A DNA stretch of 14,689 bases from JAITWN01 sp964581365. GTDB lineage: Bacteria > Pseudomonadota > Gammaproteobacteria > SZUA-140. Shown one piece after another: positions 1 through 6,236 of the stretch. Position numbers and translations under genes: made by a program. Position 1 is the first letter of the stretch, and each line of letters begins with the position of its first letter. The stretch is taken from contig CAZOOF010000052.1 of the NCBI GenBank assembly GCA_964581365.1, positions 1 through 14,689 on the forward strand, written 5' to 3'. The notes under the pieces were generated by a model. The model was not told the DNA's origin. It saw nothing but the letters and a program-made list of their open reading frames with translations, and did no database searches.

Positions 1-2
1 GC

Positions 3-794
3 CGCGTGGTGATGCCGGATGGCACCAGCTACCTGCAGTCGATCGTTGCCGAAGGTGATGGCGTCAACAATCTGTTCGCCAGCGAGCAGGTGGTTCGCAT
101 GGGCGTCAACGGTGGCCAGAACAGCACCAACATCGCCCAGAAGATGGTCCTCCTCGAGGCCGGTGACGGCGCGAACGAGCTGTTCCGCACCGACCACACC
201 ATGCTCGGCTGCGAGTACTACGGCACCGACCAGGGTGACACGGCTTGCGCCGGTGGCCAGCCGGGTGGCACGGACCTGCTGTTTGCCTTGGATCAGTTGA
301 TCGACGAAGGCAACGCCATGGACCAGCTGGTCCGCATCGTCGGTGAAATCACCGGCACCGGTGGTAATCTGAATGGCAACGGCGCAGCTGCCAAGCGCGT
401 GGGTATCGACCAGTGGCACGGCGCGAACACGCCGGGCGCGGGTAACCCGAGCGCGGCGGGCTTCTTCGTCTACCGCACGGGCCGGGACATTGGCACGGTG
501 ATCGATCTGGAAGATCCCAACCAGAACCCGATCGCGCTGTCGAACAGCAATTCCAACCTGGTCATCCAGAACCGGCAGACGGCTGAGACCGGCCTGATGT
601 TCCAGCGTGTGTCCGCCGCCATCGGTAACAACGGTGAGCTGCTGGACGGCACCGTGACCCGCGCCGAGATCACCGGCACGGTGATGGGTCCGTGGGACTG
701 GAATGGTTCGGGTGCGGACAATGGTGGCGCGATCAGCGACATCTTTGGCTCCTACACCGACCAGACCAGCTCGGCGCTGGATCTCTGGCAGTAA
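3..794 (+). CDS. Unrecognised Gly/Asn-rich protein, 5'-truncated by the window edge
   Basis: An open frame runs in from the left edge with no stop upstream of the first GTG/ATG codons at 6-14, so the true start is probably outside the window; about 263 residues are visible, ending in TAA at 792-794. I do not recognise the family. The visible part is rich in Gly, Asn, Asp, Thr and Gln, poor in Lys, has no transmembrane segment and contains only two Cys (in GCEYYG and TACAGG), which fits an exported or surface protein. Near the start two similar segments occur, EGDGVNNLFASEQVVRMG and AGDGANELFRTDHTMLG, with a weaker third copy, DEGNAMDQLVRIVG. It ends DLWQ with no sorting tail. A strong terminator follows 47 bases downstream, so this is the last gene of its transcript. 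The coding call is firm; the function is unknown. Confidence 0.7.
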   Translation, partial: RVVMPDGTSYLQSIVAEGDGVNNLFASEQVVRMGVNGGQNSTNIAQKMVLLEAGDGANELFRTDHTMLGCEYYGTDQGDTACAGGQPGGTDLLFALDQLIDEGNAMDQLVRIVGEITGTGGNLNGNGAAAKRVGIDQWHGANTPGAGNPSAAGFFVYRTGRDIGTVIDLEDPNQNPIALSNSNSNLVIQNRQTAETGLMFQRVSAAIGNNGELLDGTVTRAEITGTVMGPWDWNGSGADNGGAISDIFGSYTDQTSSALDLWQ

Positions 795-841
795 GCTGAA
801 AGAGAGGCCGGGACGGACTGGCAGCTCTGCCGCAGTACCAG

Positions 842-871
842 AGAGAGGACGTGAGTCCTCTCTTTTTTTTT
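842..871 (+). terminator. Strong intrinsic terminator after the first gene
   Basis: A perfect 9-bp stem (AGAGAGGAC at 842-850 with GTCCTCTCT at 855-863) closes a GTGA loop and runs directly into an unbroken T tract at 863-871. It lies 47 bases after the stop codon of the first gene and separates that gene from the SBBP protein. Confidence 0.93.
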
Positions 872-979
872 GGCCGATAGACCCGGAAGCTGCTGTCCTT
901 GGAATCAGGTTCTATCCCGTACAGATGAACGGAGCGGCCGCGAATTTTCTTCGCGGACTCAATCCTGCTCAGACCCTTG

Positions 980-988
980 TGCTAGTAT
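980..988 (+). promoter_or_regulatory. Possible extended -10 promoter for the SBBP/OMP pair
   Basis: TGC-TAGTAT at 980-988 has the TGn extension and four of six matches to TATAAT. It lies 45 bases upstream of the SBBP start, in the only gap between the upstream terminator and that gene. No good -35 hexamer is visible at 16-18 bases spacing, so this relies on the extended -10 alone. A 7-bp inverted repeat (CCGCGAA 938-944 / TTCGCGG 950-956) lies just upstream and could be an operator. The rest of 872-1033 holds nothing I can assign. Confidence 0.3.
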
Positions 989-1033
989 CTCCAAGTGGCA
1001 ACAGACCTCTAGCGACTCAATCTGACTGCGCCG

Positions 1034-3724
1034 ATGTTTATGCGTCCACATCGTGTTTTGCTGTTGCTGATCGCCGCCTGCGGTGCTGCAGCGTCCATCC
1101 ATTCGCCTGAAGCCCCGGCGGGTATACAGCTCGAGTCCAAGCTCAGTTCGCGATCGACTCCAGGCTCATATTTCGAGCGCGTACCGGGACATGGTTCGAG
1201 TTCGAATTTCATCGCGCGTAGCCGTGACCATGCCGCACGCCTCAGCCCGGATTCCGCGCATGTGCGGACCAGTGGAGACCAACCTGGCTGGACCATGCGC
1301 CTGCTGCACGCCGAGACGACGGTACACGGCGGAGGACTGATTCCGCTGCCCGGCCGCAGCCTTTACTACCTGGGCAACCAACCCAGTGCATGGCATGACT
1401 CGCCGCATTTCGCTGCCGTGGCTTATCGGGATGTCTACCCGGGAATAGACATCGTCTGGCAGCAGAATGAAGGGCGCCTGCAGTATGACTTCCACGTCGC
1501 GCCCGGCGCCGATCCCGCGCGCATTCGCATTGCGTTCGATGAGATCAGCGACTTGAAGCTGGAAGCAGGCGGGGATCTGACGCTGATCACATCCCATGGC
1601 ACGGCCAGCTTCGCGCGTCCTTATGCCTGGCAGGATATCGATGGAGAGCGTCGGGACGTATCCGTCGCTTTCGCTCTGCGCGATGATGCCAGCGTCGGCT
1701 TCAGTCTCGGAGAATGGGACGACACCCGTCCCCTGGTGATCGATCCCGTCATCAGCTATTCCAGCTATCTGGGCGGAGACGGCACCGACGAGGCCGTGGC
1801 CATGAGTACCGACGCCGATGGCAACATCTACATTGCGGGCGTCACCGATTCTGCCGATATCTTCACTGGATCACTGTCTTCGGGTCCCCACACACCGCAG
1901 GCGCAGGATGTATATGTCGCTAAGCTGGCTCCTGATGGCACTCTGCAATATCTCACTTATCTCGGTGGGGAGTCGGTGGATCGGGTGCGCGCGATCGCCG
2001 TCGATCCGTCCGGCAGTGTCTATGTGGCGGGCACCACGGAGTCGGAAGGTTTTGCCATCCTGCGTTCCCTGGGAGGATTGACCGGCAACTATCAAGGTAA
2101 TGGTGACGGCTTCATCGCCCGGTTGAACCCGGAGGGAGAGCTGTCCTTTTCCAGCTATCTCGGCGGTGAGCGCGGGGACAACGCCAGCGCGATCGCGCTC
2201 GATGAGGAGCTCAACGTCTATATCGCCGGCAGCACCGCATCCGATGACTTCGTGCCAGTGAGCATAGCCATCGCCAACGACCGGTTCCCCGCTCAGCCCA
2301 TCCGCAGCGTTGGTCCCAACGATGCGAACTGCAACGCCAATCCGCAACCGGACTGCTATCCGGCGGACGGTTTCGTGGTCAAGATATCCGCCGGCGACGA
2401 ACCTGAGCTCTTGTACGCCACCTACCTCGGAGGCAGCGGGCCGGATGGCATCTTCGGCATAGATGTCGATGCCGACGCTCGCGCGGTGCTCGGTGGCGGC
2501 ACCGGCTCCACCAACTTCCCCGGTGTCGATCCCGAACAGGCTTACCAGCCTCTGCTAGCTACCGGCGGGGCGGGCGGCGCTGCGATCGACGGCTTCGTCG
2601 CCCGCCTCAGCCCCGAAGGCTCCGAGATCGAGGATGCCACCTACCTGGGTGGCGCCGCCCTGGATCGCGTCCTGGCGCTGGCGCTCGATGCCGATGGCGA
2701 CGTCTATGTGACCGGTCTCACCAGTTCCCGGGCTGATCTGCTTACCGAGCGCGGCTTTCCGGTGAGCGATGGCAGCGTGCATGGTGGCGGTGAGTTCGAT
2801 GCCTTCGTGAGCCGGCTCCGCTTCAATGCCAACGCCGATGGCGGCAGTCTCGGTTCTACGCTGGTCTATTCGACTTATCTGGGCGGCAACGGCAGTGATC
2901 AGGGGCTGGCGCTGGCCCTCAATGATCAGGGGCGCCTGATCGTGGTGGGTGAAACGGACTCCGATGATTTTCCCATTGAGCAGGCCTGGCAGTTGCAGCG
3001 TTTCGGTGGAGTGGACGGTTTTGTCGCCGTGTTCGACATGGGGGATGAAGATACCGCTCCTTCGCGTCGCATTTCTTCGTACATGGGTGGCAGCGATCTA
3101 GACCGGCTGACAGCGGTAGCCGCGCTTGCAGACGGCCGTATCCACGTCGCCGGAGTGACCCGTTCGCTGAATGCGTCGCTGGTCGCTCCGTATCAGGCAG
3201 CGAAGGGCGCCGGCATGGACGCGTTCATCGCCAGCATCGAGCTGGATGCGCCCTCGGGTGCGCTGCCCGATCTGCGCGTGGCAGTGCGCAGCGACCCGAT
3301 GCCGGTGCCGCAGAATGAGACCCTGGTTTACTCGGTGGAAATCAGTAACGAGGGCAGCGGTGCCGCGACCGGGGTGTGGACGGCTTTTCGTATCACCAAC
3401 GCCACGCTGATCGTATCGGGCGACTGCATGTCGCATGGCGATCAGCAGAGCGAGCTGCTGTGTCCGGTGGGAGATCTGGCGGCCGGTGCCAGGCGCACGC
3501 TGACGATCAGCGCGCGCCCCCGGGACATGGGGAGTACCGTGTTTGTCGCCAATGTGGTGCGCGCCGATCAGACCGATGTCGTCGCCGGCAACAACAGCGC
3601 TGAGCAGCCGCGGCTCATCGTCGACAACAGCGGCGGCCGCGCAGCGGTGTCTTGGCCGGCCTTGCTGATGCTGGTGCTGCTGGCTATCGCCCATGGTCGC
3701 TGGCAACGTTCGCGGCGGGCATGA
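1034..3724 (+). CDS. Secreted seven-repeat SBBP beta-propeller protein with C-terminal sorting-type tail
   Basis: Exported protein of 896 residues. A signal peptide (RPHRVLLLLIAACGAAAS) is followed by the domain that usually precedes SBBP repeats (about 45-240; typical phrases are YRDVYPGIDIVW, YDFHVAPGADP and PLVIDPVISYSSYLGG). Seven SBBP repeats follow, with their Y-L/M-G-G motifs at residues 245, 309, 375, 464, 537, 615 and 683, each followed by the V-Y-V-A-G-x-T type strand; seven repeats make one complete propeller. Blade 3 carries an insertion with two Cys (near 430-440) that could pair. Residues about 745-860 resemble a CARDB/DUF11 Ig-like domain. The C terminus (865-896) is NSGG, a hydrophobic segment, then RWQRSRRA, which suggests membrane anchoring or GlyGly-CTERM-like processing. 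No Shine-Dalgarno is clear; ATG 1040 is an alternative start. The stop overlaps the next start (ATGA). Ligand and role are unknown; these proteins are generally cell-surface or secreted scaffolds. Confidence 0.9.
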   Translation: MFMRPHRVLLLLIAACGAAASIHSPEAPAGIQLESKLSSRSTPGSYFERVPGHGSSSNFIARSRDHAARLSPDSAHVRTSGDQPGWTMRLLHAETTVHGGGLIPLPGRSLYYLGNQPSAWHDSPHFAAVAYRDVYPGIDIVWQQNEGRLQYDFHVAPGADPARIRIAFDEISDLKLEAGGDLTLITSHGTASFARPYAWQDIDGERRDVSVAFALRDDASVGFSLGEWDDTRPLVIDPVISYSSYLGGDGTDEAVAMSTDADGNIYIAGVTDSADIFTGSLSSGPHTPQAQDVYVAKLAPDGTLQYLTYLGGESVDRVRAIAVDPSGSVYVAGTTESEGFAILRSLGGLTGNYQGNGDGFIARLNPEGELSFSSYLGGERGDNASAIALDEELNVYIAGSTASDDFVPVSIAIANDRFPAQPIRSVGPNDANCNANPQPDCYPADGFVVKISAGDEPELLYATYLGGSGPDGIFGIDVDADARAVLGGGTGSTNFPGVDPEQAYQPLLATGGAGGAAIDGFVARLSPEGSEIEDATYLGGAALDRVLALALDADGDVYVTGLTSSRADLLTERGFPVSDGSVHGGGEFDAFVSRLRFNANADGGSLGSTLVYSTYLGGNGSDQGLALALNDQGRLIVVGETDSDDFPIEQAWQLQRFGGVDGFVAVFDMGDEDTAPSRRISSYMGGSDLDRLTAVAALADGRIHVAGVTRSLNASLVAPYQAAKGAGMDAFIASIELDAPSGALPDLRVAVRSDPMPVPQNETLVYSVEISNEGSGAATGVWTAFRITNATLIVSGDCMSHGDQQSELLCPVGDLAAGARRTLTISARPRDMGSTVFVANVVRADQTDVVAGNNSAEQPRLIVDNSGGRAAVSWPALLMLVLLAIAHGRWQRSRRA

Positions 3725-4359
3725 AGCGCGCGCTTCTATCGGTGGCGATCGCTGTGTCCGGCGGTATTCACGCCGCAACGGCCGTGGCGCAGTCAGAGTG
3801 GGCGGGCTGGTATCTCGGCCTGGATGCGGGCTACAGCGAGGTAGACCTGCCTGTAGATTTCTGGATCGATAGCGATCGTTCCACTGGCGAGATAGACACC
3901 GCTGGCGTGGGGTTTCAGGTCTACGCCGGATATCGATTCAGCCGGCATCTCGCCTTCGAAGCCGGGTATTTGCGCGCGGGAGAAACCATTTTTCGGGGCG
4001 AGACCGATGGCTTCAATTCGCGCTGGGATCCTGGCGCCATGGAAGGACTGACCAAGATCCAGGGCTTCAATACCCAGGCTCTGCTGCTATGGCCGCTCGG
4101 TGAGTCGGGGGTGACCCTGCACGCGCGCGGCGGACTCCTGTTCTGGGATACGACGACTTACTACGACAGCACGATCAACGACATTGACCGCTTCAACGAC
4201 GACGGCGTCAGTCCGATCATCGGTCTGGGAGCGGATATGCTGCTGTGGCGCAAATGGCGTCTGCGTGCCGGCTGGCAGTATTCCATTGTCAACCTGGAAG
4301 AGCGCGTAGAGGTCGATATGCATATGGCGACGCTGGGAGTGGCCCGGTTCCTGCCATGA
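3721..4359 (+). CDS. Small outer-membrane beta-barrel protein (OmpA-like/OMP_b-brl type)
   Basis: The frame is open from 3652, but I choose ATG 3721 because it begins a clear signal peptide (MKRALLSVAIAVSGG...ATAVA, cleavage after residue 23) and overlaps the SBBP stop as ATGA, implying translational coupling. The product is 212 residues. The mature part alternates aromatic and polar residues in strand-like blocks (WYLGLDAGYSEV, FQVYAGYRFSRHLAFEAGYLRAGE, LHARGGLLFW, LRAGWQYSIVNLEE) and ends in a final strand close to F-L-P. This matches the eight-stranded OMP_b-brl / OmpA-transmembrane fold by pattern. No OmpA peptidoglycan-binding domain follows, so it is a barrel only. Co-expression with the SBBP protein suggests it may help anchor or display that protein, but this is inferred from gene order alone. 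Confidence 0.85.
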   Translation: MKRALLSVAIAVSGGIHAATAVAQSEWAGWYLGLDAGYSEVDLPVDFWIDSDRSTGEIDTAGVGFQVYAGYRFSRHLAFEAGYLRAGETIFRGETDGFNSRWDPGAMEGLTKIQGFNTQALLLWPLGESGVTLHARGGLLFWDTTTYYDSTINDIDRFNDDGVSPIIGLGADMLLWRKWRLRAGWQYSIVNLEERVEVDMHMATLGVARFLP

Positions 4360-4462
4360 GAGCCTGCATCAGCTCCATCAGCGATTGATGTCCCGCCGGG
4401 TGTCCGTTCGCTTTTCTGTTCAGGTTTTTCCCTGCAATCTGATTCAGGCCTCGCGTCGATGG

Positions 4463-4493
4463 TCGACAGAGCTGATACGCGCGCCTTGATTAT
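4463..4493 (+). promoter_or_regulatory. Weak candidate promoter upstream of the exported-protein/matrixin pair
   Basis: TCGACA at 4463-4468 matches five of six bases of the -35 consensus. GATTAT at 4488-4493, 19 bases on, matches four of six of the -10. The spacing is long and the match is modest. The gap 4360-4595 holds no other clear signal and no recognisable terminator after the OMP gene, so read-through from upstream is equally possible. Confidence 0.2.
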
Positions 4494-4595
4494 CGACTAT
4501 GGATAGAAGATGTCCGGATACCAATGTCCTTTGAGAGCGCCGTTAACCACAGGACGGTTCATGATTTTCCGGCCGGTTCGAGCGCAGAGGTCTGC

Positions 4596-5198
4596 ATGCC
4601 GATGAGACGCGTCAACTCCACCCGTACTCGCCATGTGCGCTCCGGCCTTGCGGAATTCTTCACAAGTGCGTGTCTGCTGCTCGGGCTGCTGTTGTTTGCA
4701 TCGCCGGGACAGGCGTTGACGGTTCGCAGCTACAGCTTCGAACAGCTGGTCGAGCAGTCCGAAGTCATCGTGATTGCTACGGTACGCGATACCCGCGGCG
4801 CCTGGGATGCGAGCGGACAGACTATCTACACCTATGCCACGCTCGACGAACTCGAAGTGCTGAAGGGGGATGTGCCGGCTGCGGTCTTTGAACTGCAGGT
4901 GCCGGGTGGCGTGGTCGGGGACGCGGCGCAGGTATACCCCGGCATCCCGGTGCTGACCGCCGGGTCGCGCTATGTGTTGTTCATCCGCGGTGATCAGCAG
5001 ATCTTCATACCATTCGTCGGTGCCTATCAGGGGGTTTACAGCATTCTGCAGAAAGGCGGCGAGGAACGGGTGTACCGCTATGACCAGCAGCCCGGCGCTG
5101 ACGCGCTGAGCGGAGTGTTGACGGCGCATCCGGCTCCGACGCTGGATGAATTCGTGAGCAGGATCCGGCGGCTGGATGGCGCCGCGGCAGAACCATGA
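4596..5198 (+). CDS. Exported protein of unknown function, coupled to the downstream metalloprotease
   Basis: The frame opens at ATG 4524, but ATG 4596 is preferred: AGAGG at 4586-4590 lies 5 bases upstream, and the residues before it look non-coding. This gives 200 residues with an Arg-rich n-region, a hydrophobic core (SACLLLGLLLFASPGQA) and a predicted cleavage after residue 40. The mature part has the pattern FEQLVEQSEVIVIATV...TYATLDELEVLKGD...LQVPGG...GIPVLTAGSRYVLFI...VGAYQGVYSI. I recall this type of sequence as an uncharacterised exported family often found beside secreted metalloproteases, but I cannot name it. Its TGA overlaps the ATG of the metalloprotease (ATGA), so the two are made together. 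Possible roles are inhibitor, chaperone or partner of the protease; none is shown by the sequence. Confidence 0.8.
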   Translation: MPMRRVNSTRTRHVRSGLAEFFTSACLLLGLLLFASPGQALTVRSYSFEQLVEQSEVIVIATVRDTRGAWDASGQTIYTYATLDELEVLKGDVPAAVFELQVPGGVVGDAAQVYPGIPVLTAGSRYVLFIRGDQQIFIPFVGAYQGVYSILQKGGEERVYRYDQQPGADALSGVLTAHPAPTLDEFVSRIRRLDGAAAEP

Positions 5199-6022
5199 TT
5201 CGGCGTGCACGCCGTCGTTGCGTCCTGGGGCTCGCGGTGGCCCTGCTCGGGGGGCCCGCCATGGTATGGGCTTATGCCTATGTAGGGCAGGCCGGTTCCC
5301 CCCCGGACGAACAGCCGCGGCCCAATCAGCGCAGCGGCCTGCCCGTCGTCTGGCCGGATAATCGGGTGGAGGTGGCGCTCGATCTCAGCCGCCTGGACAC
5401 CGACTACGCCGACAGCACGCTGTCGGCGATGGCGGAATGGAACGCCGTCGATACGCGCCTGCAACTGCGCCCGGGCAGCCGCTCAGGGGATGTGTGCCGG
5501 GAGAACGATAATGTGAACTCCATCGCCTGGCGCGCCACGACCTGTGATGGGAAACAGTTCGATGATGCACTGGCCATCACGGTGGTGAAGTATTTCTATC
5601 TGCCCTCGCTGGGGCGTTGGGAAATCACCGAGGCCGATATCCAGATCAATGAGACCGTCCCATGGCTGCCCGATGCACCGGGTCCGATGAGCGGGCAAGA
5701 CAATGATTTCCGGCGCGTCATGCTGCATGAAATCGGCCATGTCTTTGGCCTGGATCATCCCGACGAGGCGGGTCAGGACGTCGATGCCATCATGAATTCC
5801 CGGGTCAGCGACCTCGGAATCCTGCAGGACGATGACCGTGAGGGAATTGCTTTCCTGTACGGCGGCAGCGGCCAACGCAGCGATGCAGCCACCGGCGGTA
5901 GTGGCGGAGGAGGAGGGGCGGTTTCTGTCCTACTGATGCTGGGGATGAGCTGTCTGTGCTTGTTCTCGCGCAGACTGAGGAACTGCCGGCCCCATTGCAG
6001 CGTTCGGCCGTTCGCCCGCTGA
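5195..6022 (+). CDS. Secreted matrixin-type (metzincin) zinc metalloprotease with GlyGly-CTERM-like tail
   Basis: Predicted extracytoplasmic Zn endopeptidase of 275 residues. The signal peptide (Arg-rich start, hydrophobic core, cleavage near A26) is followed by a short linker and a catalytic domain of about residues 45-225. The zinc site is HEIGHVFGLDH, with H178, H182 and H188 as ligands and E179 as catalytic base. The Met-turn is A-I-M-N with M200, 12 residues after the third His, as in the M10 family. C108-type and nearby Cys (DVC...TTCDG) may form a disulfide. No PRCGxPD cysteine switch is visible and the presequence is too short for a normal matrixin propeptide. The tail is GGSGGGGG (234-241), a hydrophobic stretch (242-257), then SRRLR, resembling GlyGly-CTERM, but about 13 residues extend beyond the Arg cluster. 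Translation is coupled to the upstream exported protein. Family call is firm; substrate unknown. Confidence 0.9.
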   Translation: MIRRARRRCVLGLAVALLGGPAMVWAYAYVGQAGSPPDEQPRPNQRSGLPVVWPDNRVEVALDLSRLDTDYADSTLSAMAEWNAVDTRLQLRPGSRSGDVCRENDNVNSIAWRATTCDGKQFDDALAITVVKYFYLPSLGRWEITEADIQINETVPWLPDAPGPMSGQDNDFRRVMLHEIGHVFGLDHPDEAGQDVDAIMNSRVSDLGILQDDDREGIAFLYGGSGQRSDAATGGSGGGGGAVSVLLMLGMSCLCLFSRRLRNCRPHCSVRPFAR

Positions 6023-6142
6023 GACAGCCTTCCGGATCCACCACATGGCAGCGCTCAAACGAGCGGCACCAGATCCCGATATACCTGCCGATAGCTCGCT
6101 ATGTTCTGCGATGCAGCAATGTTCGTGCAGCGGCCGTTCGGC

Positions 6143-6148
6143 TATAAT
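6143..6148 (+). promoter_or_regulatory. Perfect -10 hexamer upstream of the tandem-95 lipoprotein
   Basis: TATAAT at 6143-6148 is an exact -10 box in an otherwise GC-rich gap (6023-6232). No convincing -35 lies 16-19 bases upstream (TGTTCG or ATGTTC at best). If used, it gives a leader of about 75-80 bases that contains the inverted repeats described at 6172-6236. Nothing else in 6023-6232 can be assigned. Confidence 0.4.
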
Positions 6149-6197
6149 CGAGCGATCAGACGCCAATCCCGGTTTCCCGCGAAACGGAGTTTGGGGG

Positions 6198-6236
6198 GCA
6201 TCCGGAACGGATGAGGGCCACGGTCAATTCGGATGC
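6198..6236 (+). promoter_or_regulatory. Two mutually exclusive hairpins over the lipoprotein start
   Basis: The segment CATCCG (6199-6204) can pair with CGGATG at 6208-6213 (6 bp, GAA loop). With G6198 it can instead pair with CGGATGC at 6230-6236 (7 bp), which would bury the ATG at 6233. A further 5-bp hairpin (GTTTC 6172-6176 / GAAAC 6181-6185) lies upstream. The alternatives look like a translational switch but match no riboswitch class I know. Confidence 0.3.

Noticed and set aside
703..1110. 135-codon + strand open frame spanning the terminator
   Set aside because: It crosses an excellent intrinsic terminator, overlaps two real genes in another frame, and has no recognisable protein pattern.
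3652..3720. Upstream start for the outer-membrane protein at 3652
   Set aside because: The extra residues lie inside the SBBP coding region and precede a complete signal peptide beginning at 3721.
4524..4595. Upstream start for the exported protein at 4524
   Set aside because: The 24 extra residues do not resemble a signal peptide n-region, whereas ATG 4596 has AGAGG at good spacing.
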